Virus record (IMG/VR): IMGVR_UViG_3300034107_000065
Location: 1-30,167 of that record
From: a virus
Reading direction: 5' to 3' (one strand)
DNA: 30,167 bases
Under the pieces are notes generated by a model. The model saw only the letters and a program-made list of their open reading frames with translations, did no database searches and was not told the origin of the DNA. Both the position numbers and the translations under genes were made by a program. This document shows, piece by piece, positions 18,740-27,774 of the stretch. Each line of letters begins with the position of its first letter. Position 1 is the stretch's first letter.

Positions 18740-19297
18740 ATGTACACACCAGTTATTGACTTTAATATTCCGCTTGCGGACTACTCCCCGACATTCGAGT
18801 CGCTGGAGACCCGCGTGGCCGCAGCCATGGCTGCGTTAGTAGACACTAACAATCTGCCACCTCCCAACGAAATTTCCGAAGAAGACAAGCACAAGGCCCG
18901 CGAGGTATTTATCGGGAACGACCTTGCATCGGATCAGGACTTGGCATCTCCGGGTATGGTTGTGTATCTGCAGTCTTTGCTATCTGAATACGATCAGGTG
19001 GTAATAAAGTCAGCCCAGCAACTCAGGACGTACGTAACTAATAAGCTCATCATCGACAGTGCCAATGCCGATCCACGGATCAGGTTGAAGTCTTTAGAGA
19101 TGCTTGGCAAAATTAGCGACGTTGGATTGTTTACGGACAAGACCGAAATCACGATGCGCCACCGACCTACGGAAGAGCTGGAACAGATGCTGCGTGAACG
19201 CCTGACCAAAGTGCTGGAAGCGGAAGTCGTGGATAACACTGCAAGACCTGCCATGTCCCAAGTAAAAATAGATGTGTCTGATATAGAAGCGCTTTAA
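18740..19297 (+). CDS. terS: Terminase small subunit
   Basis: 185 residues. The C-terminal half holds DPRIRLKSLEMLGKISDVGL, TDKTEITMRHRPTEELEQML and RERLTKVLEAE, the pattern of phage small terminases that I recognise (IRLKALEMLGKxxDVGLF). It sits directly before the large subunit with stop and start adjacent (TAAATG). It would recognise packaging-site DNA and regulate the large subunit. No Shine-Dalgarno precedes the ATG at 18740 and no other good start is in frame, so initiation is uncertain. Confidence 0.8.
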   Translation: MYTPVIDFNIPLADYSPTFESLETRVAAAMAALVDTNNLPPPNEISEEDKHKAREVFIGNDLASDQDLASPGMVVYLQSLLSEYDQVVIKSAQQLRTYVTNKLIIDSANADPRIRLKSLEMLGKISDVGLFTDKTEITMRHRPTEELEQMLRERLTKVLEAEVVDNTARPAMSQVKIDVSDIEAL

Positions 19298-20821
19298 ATG
19301 GAACAAACCCTAACTCCAGAGATCATTGACAGGATTTCTAAGAAGCTGCCACCAGACGAGGCGGTGGAGTTACTTGCCATGTTTGCCGAGTTGGACGGCA
19401 GAAAGCGCCAGCAGTTGGCCCAAAACGACTTTTTGTCGTTCATTGCTGCTATAGATGTTAACTATAAGTTTGGTGTTCACCTAAAACGATTGGGTGGCCT
19501 GCTGATGGAGGTCGAGCAGAACATCAAGAACCGGATTGCGGTGTCTATGGCACCTCGTATGGGTAAATCCCAGATGATTTCTATCTACTATCCGGCTTGG
19601 TATCTAGGCAAACACCCCGATCACAAGGTAATTGTGGCCTCACACACTGCAGATTTGGCGGTTGTAATGGCCCGAAAGGTGCGAAATCTTATTAATACGC
19701 CCGAATACAAGGCAATTTTCCCAAATACAAGCATCGCAAGCGATGCAAAAGCGGCTGCGCAGTGGAATACGACCAAAGGTGGCGAGTATTTTGCGATTGG
19801 TGTGGGTGGTGCGCTGGCTGGACGTGGTGCTCACTTGATTATTGCCGACGATCCGCTGTCTGAGCAGGATATTAAGGCTGGAAATACCACATCTTTGGAC
19901 TCGGCGTACGAGTGGTTCAGTGCTGGTCTGCGTACTCGACTCATGCCAGACGGGAAAATCTGTGTTTTACACACAAGGTGGCACCAGAGGGACCTGATTG
20001 GGCGGCTAATTAAGGATTCCGCCATGAATGAGGGCGGGGACAGCTACGAAACCTTTGAATTCCCTGCAATTCTTCATGAGGGCACGGATAACGAGAAGTC
20101 AATCTGGCCAGAGCAGTGGTCACTCGAAGCTTTGCAGCAAACACGGGCGTCAATGCACCACATCATGTGGCAGTGGTACGCTCAATACCAGCAAAACCCG
20201 ACGGCAGCCGAGGCTGCGATCATAAAACGGGACTGGATCAAGTGGTGGACTAAAGATGACCCGCCAAGAATTGACTTTATTGTGCAAGCGTTTGATACGG
20301 CGCTAACTACGAAAGAACGGTCGGACTTCTCTGTGTGCCATACGTGGGGTGTGTGGGAGAATGAGGAAGATGGCACTCAGAACGTCATACTGCTGAACAA
20401 AGTCAAGGGGAAATACGAGTTTCCGGAGCTAAAGCAGATGGCGCACGACCAGTATAAAGAATGGGAGCCCGACAGCGTAATTGTTGAGGCCAAGGCCAGC
20501 GGTCAGCCGCTGATTGACGAGATGCGCAGGTCAGGTATATTTGTGCAGGACTTCAGTCCCGGTAAGGGTCAGGATAAGATTGCCAGATTAAATGCCGTGG
20601 CAGATATGTTTGCGTCTGGACACGTTTGGTTCCCTGAGAATGCGTGGGCTGCGGCTACCGTTGAAGAGATACTGGCGTTTCCTGCGGGCGAGCATGACGA
20701 TGAGGTTGACACCATGACACTTGCCATGATGAGAATTCGCAAGGGTGGGCTATTGCGCTTGAGCAGTGACCACGAGGATAATGACCCCTATTACGCGGGC
20801 CGTCGCAACGCGTACTACTAA
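19298..20821 (+). CDS. terL: Terminase large subunit
   Basis: 507 residues. ATPase domain: Walker A APRMGKSQM (~85-93), Walker B LIIADDP (~180-186), coupling motif VLHTRWHQRDL (~223-233). The RNase H-like nuclease domain has AFDTALTTKERSDFS (D333), VIVEAKASGQPLIDEM and GEHDDEVDTM with acidic metal ligands. It powers DNA translocation into the prohead and cuts the concatemer, docking on the portal encoded next. Length is normal. It starts on the base after the terS stop. Confidence 0.97.
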   Translation: MEQTLTPEIIDRISKKLPPDEAVELLAMFAELDGRKRQQLAQNDFLSFIAAIDVNYKFGVHLKRLGGLLMEVEQNIKNRIAVSMAPRMGKSQMISIYYPAWYLGKHPDHKVIVASHTADLAVVMARKVRNLINTPEYKAIFPNTSIASDAKAAAQWNTTKGGEYFAIGVGGALAGRGAHLIIADDPLSEQDIKAGNTTSLDSAYEWFSAGLRTRLMPDGKICVLHTRWHQRDLIGRLIKDSAMNEGGDSYETFEFPAILHEGTDNEKSIWPEQWSLEALQQTRASMHHIMWQWYAQYQQNPTAAEAAIIKRDWIKWWTKDDPPRIDFIVQAFDTALTTKERSDFSVCHTWGVWENEEDGTQNVILLNKVKGKYEFPELKQMAHDQYKEWEPDSVIVEAKASGQPLIDEMRRSGIFVQDFSPGKGQDKIARLNAVADMFASGHVWFPENAWAAATVEEILAFPAGEHDDEVDTMTLAMMRIRKGGLLRLSSDHEDNDPYYAGRRNAYY

Positions 20822-20839
20822 GCACACAAGGACTAAATA

Positions 20840-23428
20840 ATGGCTACTAATATGTTCCCCTCACTGAACCCAGCTCCGCTTGGGTTAGATGCACTGGCTC
20901 CAGATATGGAGGAGGGTCCCGGGATTGAGATTCAGATTGAGAACCCCGATGGTGTGCTTGTTGGCATGGACGGCATTGAGATTGACTTGATGGGTATTAT
21001 TGCAGGCGATAAAAGCGACGACTTCGACGCTAACCTTGCTGAAGAGATGGACGAGGGCGAGTTGCAGAAACTTGCCAGTGATTTGGTTGAGATGGTTGAT
21101 TCAGACATTGGTGCCCGCAAAGAGTGGGTGGACATGTACGTCAAAGGTCTTGATGTTCTGGGGATGAAGTATGAAGAACGTACTGAACCGTGGCTCGGTG
21201 CTTGCGGTGTTTTCTCAACGGTACTCACAGAAGCTGCTGTACGGTTCCAAAGCGAGACTATCATTGAAACGTTCCCTGCTCAAGGCCCGGTCAAAACCGA
21301 GATCATCGGCGCAATTGATAAACTTAAAGAGGAAGCTGCGGAGCGCGTCCGGGAGGACATGAATTACCAGCTCACCGAGGTGATGTCTGAGTATCGCCCT
21401 GAGCACGAGCGCATGTTGTACTCCCTTGGATTAGCTGGCAGCGCGTTTAAGAAAGTTTACTTTGACCCCGGTCTGAATCGTCAGGTTGCCATATTTATTC
21501 CTGCGGAAGACATCATTATTCCGTACGGCGCGTCAAGCTTGAAGACCTCTGAGCGTGTTACGCACATCATGCGTAAGACCAAGAACGAGATGCGAAAGCT
21601 GCAGGTAGCTGGGTTCTACCGCGATGTTGAGCTGGGCGATCCACAAATTATCCACACAGACATCGAGAAAAAGAAAGCAGAAGACCAAGGCTTTACGCTG
21701 ACTGACGATGACCGCTATCAGATTTTGGAGATGCACGTCGACTACGACCTGCCCGGTTATGAAGACGAGGATGAGATTGCTCTGCCGTATATCGTGACAA
21801 TCGACCGTGGCACTAACAAAGTGTTGGCTGTTCGCAGGAACTGGAACCCAGAAGACAAGCGCCAGATAAAACGCGACCACTTCGTACAGTACACATATAT
21901 ACCCGGGTTTGGTGCTTATGGTCTTGGTTTGATCCACCTGATTGGTGGTTACGCCCGTGCGGGCACTTCCATCATTCGCCAACTTGTTGACGCAGGCACA
22001 CTCAGCAATTTGCCCGGTGGCTTAAAGACACGCGGCCTGCGTATCAAGGGAGACGACACTCCCATAAACCCCGGTGAGTTCCGTGATGTAGACGTGCCAA
22101 GTGGTTCAGTGCGCGATAACATCATGATGCTGCCATACAGCGAGCCATCACAGACACTACTTGCGCTGCTAAACCAGATCACTGACGAGGGCAAACGCCT
22201 TGGCTCTATTGCTGATATGAACATCAGCGACATGAGTGCGAATGCTCCGGTGGGTACCACGCTTGCTCTATTAGAGCGTCAGCTTAAGACAATGTCTGCT
22301 GTACAGGCCCGTGTCCACTACAGCATGAAGCAAGAGTTCCGGCTTCTGCGCGACATCATTCGTGACTACACGCCAGATCAGTATTCGTTCGACCCATCGA
22401 GTGGCGACCGGATGGCGAAGCAAGAAGACTACGACATGGTGGACGTAATTCCTGTGTCTGATCCCAATTCGGCAACAATGGCTCAACGCATCATGCAGTA
22501 CCAAGCGGTGATGCAGTTGGCGCAGCAAGCCCCGCAAATTTATGACTTGCCAATGTTGCACCGCCAGATGATTGAGGTGCTGGGCATTAAGAACGCAGAC
22601 AAACTTGTGCCTGTGGATGACGATATGACACCACGCGATCCGGTCAGCGAGAACATGGCGTTCCTGAATGGCAAGCCGACAAAAGCGTTTATCTATCAGG
22701 ACCACGACGCACACATTGCTGTACATACATCAATGATGCAAGACCCCCTGCTCATGGCGCAGATTGGTCAGAACCCACAAGCCCAGAAGATGATGGCCGA
22801 GATTCAGGCGCACCTCTCAGAACACTTGGCGTTTGCGTATCGCAAACAAGTCGAAGAACAGTTGGGCGTGCCGCTCCCACCACCAGACGAGCCACTGCCA
22901 GAAGCCGCCGAAGTCATGTTGTCTAAACTTGTGGCTAAAGGCGCACAGCAGGTGTTGGCTGCAAGTAAAGGTAAGGCCGCACAACAGCAAGCTCAGCAGC
23001 AGATGCAGGACCCCATCATGCAGATGCAGATGCAAGAGTTGCAGATCAGGAAACAGGAAGCTGATATTAAAGCGCTCAAGGTCAAGGGTGACTTGCAGCT
23101 CAAGGCCGAGGAGTTGTCGCTCAAGGCTCGTGAGAACGCAGCTAAAACTGGCGAAGACCCACAGATGGCTGCGATGCGTCTACAGCAAGAAATCATGCAG
23201 GCGCAGGAGTTACACGGTATGGAGATGGCTGCGAAACAGATGGAGTTGCAACAAGCTCAGGCTCAGCAACAACAAGCTCAAGCGCAGCAAACGCAAGCGA
23301 TGGCTCACGGCGGTCAGGTGCATAACCAGAGCCTACAGCACAGAGACCAAGCGCACATGATGAAGATGCGCCAAGCGGCGATGGCCGCTGAGAGCGCTAA
23401 CAACAACCCTATGCTAAAGGATGAATGA
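20840..23428 (+). CDS. Portal protein, P22-like, with Gln-rich C-terminal helix
   Basis: 862 residues; AAGGA upstream of ATG 20840. An acidic N-terminus (~1-75) is followed by the portal core: WLGACGVFSTVLTEAAVRFQ, ETFPAQGPVKTEIIG, LPGYEDEDEIALPYIVTID, FGAYGLGLIHLIGGYARAGT and APVGTTLALLERQLKTMSAV. This resembles the P22-type portal branch of short-tailed phages. Residues ~690-850 are Gln/Met/Ala-rich and helical (QMQMQELQIRKQEADIKALK, AKQMELQQAQAQQQQAQAQQ), comparable to the long barrel helix of P22 portals but possibly only disordered. It forms the dodecameric ring for DNA passage. Confidence 0.93.
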   Translation: MATNMFPSLNPAPLGLDALAPDMEEGPGIEIQIENPDGVLVGMDGIEIDLMGIIAGDKSDDFDANLAEEMDEGELQKLASDLVEMVDSDIGARKEWVDMYVKGLDVLGMKYEERTEPWLGACGVFSTVLTEAAVRFQSETIIETFPAQGPVKTEIIGAIDKLKEEAAERVREDMNYQLTEVMSEYRPEHERMLYSLGLAGSAFKKVYFDPGLNRQVAIFIPAEDIIIPYGASSLKTSERVTHIMRKTKNEMRKLQVAGFYRDVELGDPQIIHTDIEKKKAEDQGFTLTDDDRYQILEMHVDYDLPGYEDEDEIALPYIVTIDRGTNKVLAVRRNWNPEDKRQIKRDHFVQYTYIPGFGAYGLGLIHLIGGYARAGTSIIRQLVDAGTLSNLPGGLKTRGLRIKGDDTPINPGEFRDVDVPSGSVRDNIMMLPYSEPSQTLLALLNQITDEGKRLGSIADMNISDMSANAPVGTTLALLERQLKTMSAVQARVHYSMKQEFRLLRDIIRDYTPDQYSFDPSSGDRMAKQEDYDMVDVIPVSDPNSATMAQRIMQYQAVMQLAQQAPQIYDLPMLHRQMIEVLGIKNADKLVPVDDDMTPRDPVSENMAFLNGKPTKAFIYQDHDAHIAVHTSMMQDPLLMAQIGQNPQAQKMMAEIQAHLSEHLAFAYRKQVEEQLGVPLPPPDEPLPEAAEVMLSKLVAKGAQQVLAASKGKAAQQQAQQQMQDPIMQMQMQELQIRKQEADIKALKVKGDLQLKAEELSLKARENAAKTGEDPQMAAMRLQQEIMQAQELHGMEMAAKQMELQQAQAQQQQAQAQQTQAMAHGGQVHNQSLQHRDQAHMMKMRQAAMAAESANNNPMLKDE

Positions 23429-23622
23429 TGGCTAATTTGCTTGAAGTCTTAGATGGCAAGCTTAACGAACAAATCAAGCAGATTGTCGACGTGATTAGTG
23501 CTGGTGGAGCTAAATCCCACGAGCACTATAAGGAACTGTGCGGAACGATCCGGGGTCTGCAAACCGCGCAGTATGAACTTGCTGACCTCGTGCGAAAAAC
23601 TAAGGATTATGACGATGACTGA
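23428..23622 (+). CDS. Small helical protein, 64 aa
   Basis: Two ATGs are adjacent (23425 and 23428); AAAGGA is 6 bases from the second, which shares one base with the portal stop. MANLLEVLDGKLNEQIKQIV then YKELCGTIRGLQTAQYELAD and an acidic tail DYDDD. Short amphipathic helices; found in the same place in related phage head operons as far as I recall. Function unknown. Confidence 0.75.
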   Translation: MANLLEVLDGKLNEQIKQIVDVISAGGAKSHEHYKELCGTIRGLQTAQYELADLVRKTKDYDDD

Positions 23623-24019
23623 TTTCGACGTTAGTGCGGTTGATCTAAGTGGGGTGCTCAATACCTCCGCCGAAGAAAAAGCCAAACAAGTGCCGGACCC
23701 CGCGACGTACCATATTTTGTGTATGTTGCCCAAGGCAGAAGAAGAGTTTAGCGAGACTGGCATTTTGAAGTCCGCTACAGCTATGCACCACGAGGAACTC
23801 CTGTCCCCCGTACTATTTGTGGCCAAGATTGGCCCCGATGCGTTTAAAGACGCCACCAGATTCCCATCTGGCCCATCATGCAAAGTTGGTGACTTTATTT
23901 TGGTTCGCCCAAACACCGGCACGCGCATGAAAATCCACGGTACAGAGTGGAGGCTTATCAATGACGATTCCGTACAAGCCGTTGTGCAAGACCCTCGTGG
24001 TATCCAACGTCCAACTTAA
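23615..24019 (+). CDS. GroES-like co-chaperonin
   Basis: 134 residues from ATG 23615 (MTDFDVSAVDLSGVLNTSAE); AAGGA lies 8 bases upstream and the overlap with the previous gene is 8 bases. The GroES core follows: YHILCMLPKAEEEFSETGIL (mobile-loop region with G-I-L), VLFVAKIGPDAFKDATRFPS, CKVGDFILVRPNTGTRMKIH and EWRLINDDSVQAVVQDP. Phage GroES homologues such as T4 gp31 cap host GroEL to fold the major capsid protein; the position between portal and scaffold genes supports the same role. An N-terminal extension of ~30 residues precedes the domain. Confidence 0.88.
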   Translation: MTDFDVSAVDLSGVLNTSAEEKAKQVPDPATYHILCMLPKAEEEFSETGILKSATAMHHEELLSPVLFVAKIGPDAFKDATRFPSGPSCKVGDFILVRPNTGTRMKIHGTEWRLINDDSVQAVVQDPRGIQRPT

Positions 24020-24028
24020 GGAGTAATC

Positions 24029-24985
24029 ATGGCAGAAATTGAAAAAACAGAATTTGAGTTTCCGGACGAAGTTGAGGCAAACCCCCGCAAGGGTGGCCGG
24101 GTTGTAGAACCTGAAGCTGATGCCCCGGAGATTGAAGTCGTAGACGACACACCCCCAGAAGACCGTGGCCGAAAGCCCATGGCTGAACCTCCCAAAGAGG
24201 TGACGGACGATGAGTTGTCAAAATACGACGAAAGCGTACAAAAGCGCATCAAGCACTTTACAAAGGGCTATCACGACGAACGCCGTGCAAAAGAGACGGC
24301 TCAACGTGAAAAAGACGAAGCCATGCGCTTTGCCCAAGCTATGGCGGAAGAAAACAAACAGCTAAAGGGTTCTGTTAACCAAAATCAAGCGGCATTGTTA
24401 GAACAAGCCAAGAAAGTGGTGGCTAACGAGCTTGAAGCTGCTAAGCGGCAGTACAAAGAAGCCTATGAAGCGGGTGATTCTGATGCTCTGGTGAACGCGC
24501 AAGAAGCGTTGACTGGCGCAAAAATGAAGGCGGATAAAGTAAATAATTTTCGCCCAACCCCTTTACAGGTGGAAAAAACTGTTGTACAACCTGCATATCA
24601 GCCCCAACCGGCTGCACCCGTGGACGAAAAACTGCTTGCATGGCAAGACCAAAATCAGTGGTTTGGATCCAATAAACGGATGACAGCTTATGCCCTCGGC
24701 TTGCACGAGGACTTGGTAGGGGAAGGAATTCCGGCAGGCAGTGAGGAGTACTATAAACGTATCAACACTGACATGCGCGATAGATTTGCCGACCAATTTG
24801 GAGCCGACAAATCCGCTGATGCTAAACCTCAGCGCACAAAATCCAATGTTGTTGCACCTGCAACCCGTAGCACAGCTCCCCAAAAGGTCGTGCTTACGCA
24901 GACACAGGTGAATATCGCCAAGCGGTTGGGGGTTCCGTTGGAACTGTATGCCCGTAAGGTTGCTGAAGAAATGAGGAAAATATAA
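24029..24985 (+). CDS. Scaffolding protein
   Basis: 318 residues. A strongly acidic N-terminus (FEFPDEVEANPRKGG, DAPEIEVVDDTPPED), a long charged helical region (KETAQREKDEAMRFAQAMAE, ELEAAKRQYKEAYEAGDSDA) and a basic C-terminal helix (QVNIAKRLGVPLELYARKVA) are the usual form of scaffolds that guide capsid assembly and then leave. Gene position just before the capsid genes agrees. AAGGAG upstream; the stop overlaps the next ATG by one base. Confidence 0.85.
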   Translation: MAEIEKTEFEFPDEVEANPRKGGRVVEPEADAPEIEVVDDTPPEDRGRKPMAEPPKEVTDDELSKYDESVQKRIKHFTKGYHDERRAKETAQREKDEAMRFAQAMAEENKQLKGSVNQNQAALLEQAKKVVANELEAAKRQYKEAYEAGDSDALVNAQEALTGAKMKADKVNNFRPTPLQVEKTVVQPAYQPQPAAPVDEKLLAWQDQNQWFGSNKRMTAYALGLHEDLVGEGIPAGSEEYYKRINTDMRDRFADQFGADKSADAKPQRTKSNVVAPATRSTAPQKVVLTQTQVNIAKRLGVPLELYARKVAEEMRKI

Positions 24986-25437
24986 TGGAAAAAACTAACC
25001 GCGCACCACGCGAACTTGAAACCCGCGAAAAGGCGGAGCGTCCTAAACAATGGATGCCCCCCAAACTTCTACCCGATCCGAAGCCGGAAGAGGGTTATGC
25101 GTTTCGCTGGATCAGGATTGCCTCGCAAGGTAAAGATGACGCCACGAATTATTCCTCCAAGCTTGCTGAGGGTTGGGAACCCGTTAAAGCTTCAGATCAT
25201 CCCGAGATTCGTCTGTTTAACTCTGCTGCGGCTAAGTTTCCAGACAGTATCGAGGTAGGTGGCCTACTGCTTTGCAAAACACCTGTGGAGTTTACTGAAC
25301 AGCGTAATGCGTATTACCGCCAACAAGCGGATGCTCAGATGCAATCAGTTGACAACACATACATGCGCGAAAATGACCCACGGATGCCTTTGTTCAAAGA
25401 ACGTAGCTCCAAGGTAACTTTCGGAAAAGGTATTTAA
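24985..25437 (+). CDS. Hypothetical head-operon protein, 150 aa
   Basis: MEKTNRAPRELETREKAERP then KQWMPPKLLPDPKPEEGYAF, RWIRIASQGKDDATNYSSKL and GGLLLCKTPVEFTEQRNAYY. The N-terminus is charged and proline-rich and the C-terminus (RMPLFKERSSKVTFGKG) is basic. Similar proteins occur between scaffold and capsid genes in related phages; a structural role is plausible but unproved. Confidence 0.75.
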   Translation: MEKTNRAPRELETREKAERPKQWMPPKLLPDPKPEEGYAFRWIRIASQGKDDATNYSSKLAEGWEPVKASDHPEIRLFNSAAAKFPDSIEVGGLLLCKTPVEFTEQRNAYYRQQADAQMQSVDNTYMRENDPRMPLFKERSSKVTFGKGI

Positions 25438-25453
25438 TTTTTTGGAGGCTTAA

Positions 25454-26059
25454 ATGTCAACTACCAATTCTCCCTATGGGCTACGACCCATTAATCGTAA
25501 CGACGGTATGCCTTATGCCGGTGCTACGAGTCAGTTTTTGATTAACCCAACCAGTGGCGCTGGAACCAACTTGTTTTATGGTCAAGTAGTTCTTATCGAC
25601 GCAGACGGTTATATTGCTTTGTCTACCGCTACCGGCGCAGACTTGACTACCAATAACCTTGGTGGCTCTAGTATTGGTGCTTGGGGCGTGTTTGTTGGTG
25701 CATCTTACATCAACGCACAAGGTCAGCAGATTTACGGTCAGTACTACCCTTCCGGCACAACCGGCGTGGTAACTGCATACGTTATCACTGATCCTAACGT
25801 GACATTCCAAGCTCAATTGGATGGTCAAGTTACTCAAGCCGCTCTTGGCGCAAACACCTTCTTTGCTGCTGCACAGTCTACTTCTACAGGTTCTACCCGT
25901 ACAGGTAACTCTACCAGCGCCTTGGAAAGCACAGTTGTTACTACTGCCGCTGCGTTCAAGATTATCGGTTTCGCTTCTCCATTGACCGACACATACACAG
26001 AAGTGTTTGTTAAGTTCAATCCCGGCGCTTCCGCTTTCACTAACGCCGTTGGCATCTAA
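25454..26059 (+). CDS. Probable head decoration or structural protein, 201 aa
   Basis: MSTTNSPYGLRPINRNDGMP, then beta-strand-rich Gly/Thr/Ser/Ala sequence (VVLIDADGYIALSTATGADL, YGQYYPSGTTGVVTAYVITD) and ALESTVVTTAAAFKIIGFAS. The composition and the position directly before the major capsid gene are typical of capsid-decorating proteins. GGAGG is 5 bases before the ATG, suggesting high expression. Confidence 0.75.
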   Translation: MSTTNSPYGLRPINRNDGMPYAGATSQFLINPTSGAGTNLFYGQVVLIDADGYIALSTATGADLTTNNLGGSSIGAWGVFVGASYINAQGQQIYGQYYPSGTTGVVTAYVITDPNVTFQAQLDGQVTQAALGANTFFAAAQSTSTGSTRTGNSTSALESTVVTTAAAFKIIGFASPLTDTYTEVFVKFNPGASAFTNAVGI

Positions 26060-26070
26060 GGAGCTAAATC

Positions 26071-26985
26071 ATGGCTATTTCACGCGCACAACTGCTCAAA
26101 GAATTACTCCCCGGCTTGAACGCTTTGTTCGGTCTTGAGTATGCTAAATACGGCGAAGAGCACAAAGAAATCTACGAAACAGAGACATCTGAGCGTAGCT
26201 TTGAAGAAGAGACAAAGCTGTCTGGTTTTGCTGCTGCACCAGTCAAAAACGAGGGTTCTGCCATCGCTTATGACAATGCACAGGAAGCATGGACTGCACG
26301 TTACACCCACGAAACCATTGCGATGGGCTTCTCCATCACAGAGGAAGCTGTGGAAGATAACTTGTACGACAGCTTGTCTTCACGTTATACCAAGGCTCTG
26401 GCCCGTGGTATGGCTTACACCAAGCAAGTCAAGGCTGCGGCTATTCTGAACCAAGGCTTTACTGGTTCAGGCAACCCCACCTACGGCGACGGTCAAGTTC
26501 TGTTCTCGACATCACACCCCTTGGTTTCTGGTGGTGTTAACAGCAATACGCCTTCTACCGCTGCCGACTTGAATGAAACATCGTTGGAAAACGCTGTTAT
26601 TCAAATCGCTGCTTGGACAGACGAGCGTGGTTTGCTGATCGCCGCTAAGCCTAGGAAGTTGATTGTTCCTCCTTCTTTAATGTTCGTTGCCACACGTTTG
26701 CTTGAAACCGAACTCCGCGTTTCTACAGCTGACAATGACATCAACGCATTGAAGAACAATGGTTCGATCCCTGAAGGCTACACTGTTAACCACTATCTGA
26801 CCGACACCAATGCTTGGTTCTTGTGTACAGATGTGCCAAACGGTTTGAAGCACTTTGTTCGTACCCCCTTGTCTACCGGAATGGATGGAGATTTTGACAC
26901 TGGAAACGTTCGTTATAAGTCCCGCGAGCGTTATTCTTTCGGTGTATCCGATCCCCTCGGCATCTTCGGAAGCCCCGGCGCATAA
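26071..26985 (+). CDS. Major capsid protein, Mu gpT-like
   Basis: 304 residues. Recognised by MAISRAQLLKELLPGLNALF, EEETKLSGFAAAPVKNEGSA (E-loop region), YTKALARGMAYTKQVKAAAI, LFSTSHPLVSGGVNSN and KPRKLIVPPSLMFVATRLLE, which match the Mu-like gpT family of HK97-fold capsid proteins. Assembles the icosahedral shell, with folding probably helped by the GroES-like protein. AAGGAG upstream. Two hairpins follow the gene and end the transcript. Confidence 0.92.
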   Translation: MAISRAQLLKELLPGLNALFGLEYAKYGEEHKEIYETETSERSFEEETKLSGFAAAPVKNEGSAIAYDNAQEAWTARYTHETIAMGFSITEEAVEDNLYDSLSSRYTKALARGMAYTKQVKAAAILNQGFTGSGNPTYGDGQVLFSTSHPLVSGGVNSNTPSTAADLNETSLENAVIQIAAWTDERGLLIAAKPRKLIVPPSLMFVATRLLETELRVSTADNDINALKNNGSIPEGYTVNHYLTDTNAWFLCTDVPNGLKHFVRTPLSTGMDGDFDTGNVRYKSRERYSFGVSDPLGIFGSPGA

Positions 26986-27026
26986 GGCTTACGCCTTATC
27001 GGAAAGGCCCTTCGGGGCCTTTTTTG
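26982..27026 (+). terminator. Tandem hairpins; strong terminator after the capsid gene
   Basis: First a 7-bp stem ATAAGGC/GCCTTAT (26982-26999) that includes the capsid stop codon, then AAGGCCC-TTCG-GGGCCTT (27004-27021) followed by T-rich sequence. The second is a classic UUCG-loop terminator. Confidence 0.93.
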
Positions 27027-27041
27027 TTTTTTAAATATCTG

Positions 27042-27050
27042 TGGTATATT
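27042..27050 (+). promoter_or_regulatory. Extended -10 promoter before HNH gene
   Basis: TGGTATATT matches an extended -10 (TGn-TATAAT) with no clear -35. It follows the capsid terminator, so it could drive the HNH gene. The same GTGGTATA string recurs at 27677-27684. Confidence 0.45.
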
Positions 27051-27077
27051 ACCTGTAACTAAACGACTAGGGCTAAT

Positions 27078-27671
27078 ATGGATACCACAAACTTACCTGC
27101 AACCCGAGAAGAAGCTAAGAAAACCGGCAGTAAGTACTATTTCACTGGACAACCGTGCAAACACGGGCACGTAGCCCCACGCAAAACTAAAGGCGCGTGC
27201 GTAGAATGCCTAAAGGTTGAATGGGTCAAGAGCAACGAAACTCGTGCTGATTACTTCCGTGAGTACAACAAACGCGAAGCTGTTAAAGACCGTAAGAACG
27301 AGTGGTATCAAGAAAACCGTGAACAAGTTATTGCGGCTTCAAACACAATTCCACTACATAAGAAAGCGCAGTACAAGAGGGACTGGAAAGAACGAAACAC
27401 TGTTTGGACTCGCGCAGATACAAAAGCACGCCGCCGTAAACACCGAGATGCTACACCCCTGTGGTTGACACGCAAGCAAAAGTCGGAGATTCGCCAGCTT
27501 TACCAGATCGCCATCACCATGACGCAAACCACTGGGGAACAGTACGTGGTCGATCACATCGTGCCATTGCGCTCGCATGAGGCATGTGGCTTGCATGTGC
27601 CATGGAATCTGCGCGTAATCACCCAAGAAGAAAATTTAAAAAAGTCAAACAAACTTGTTGCACCTGAGTAA
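27078..27671 (+). CDS. HNH endonuclease, free-standing, homing-like
   Basis: 197 residues. An N-terminal zinc-ribbon-like part YFTGQPCKHGHVAPRKTKGA then CVEC (~22-43) is followed by a Lys/Arg/Glu-rich helical middle (DRKNEWYQENREQVIAASNT) and a C-terminal HNH core EQYVVDHIVPLRSHEACGLH then VPWNLRVITQEENLKKSNK (DH...H..N...N..K). This CxHGH...CxxC plus HNH form is common in free-standing phage endonucleases. It breaks the structural gene order, between a terminator and the next structural gene, as mobile homing genes do. TAGGG upstream of the ATG. Confidence 0.9.
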   Translation: MDTTNLPATREEAKKTGSKYYFTGQPCKHGHVAPRKTKGACVECLKVEWVKSNETRADYFREYNKREAVKDRKNEWYQENREQVIAASNTIPLHKKAQYKRDWKERNTVWTRADTKARRRKHRDATPLWLTRKQKSEIRQLYQIAITMTQTTGEQYVVDHIVPLRSHEACGLHVPWNLRVITQEENLKKSNKLVAPE

Positions 27672-27677
27672 ACACAG

Positions 27678-27686
27678 TGGTATAAA
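27678..27686 (+). promoter_or_regulatory. Extended -10 promoter after HNH gene
   Basis: TGGTATAAA, an extended -10 sharing GTGGTATA with the site before the HNH gene; it could restart transcription of the downstream structural genes. Confidence 0.4.
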
Positions 27687-27707
27687 CATATTAATCCGGG
27701 CTTATCC

Positions 27708-27750
27708 GGTGTTCTGACAGTCCCGGCTGACGACATGCAGACAGAACACC
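27708..27750 (+). repeat. Stem-loop in leader of the 180-residue gene
   Basis: 9-bp inverted repeat GGTGTTCTG / CAGAACACC with a 25-base loop, ending 24 bases before the start codon. No T-run. May control translation or stabilise the message. Confidence 0.6.
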
Positions 27751-27774
27751 CCAACTTGCATGTAAGGAATTATC

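Noticed and set aside
18464-18839. Three ORFs of 65-99 codons on both strands around the terminase start
   Set aside because: Low-complexity Pro/Arg/Lys readings of C-rich and A-rich DNA; they overlap the small terminase gene or each other and have no ribosome sites.
22833-23360. Long + strand ORF (175 codons) within the portal gene
   Set aside because: Arg/Ser/Lys/Cys-rich shadow of the Gln-rich portal C-terminus in another frame.
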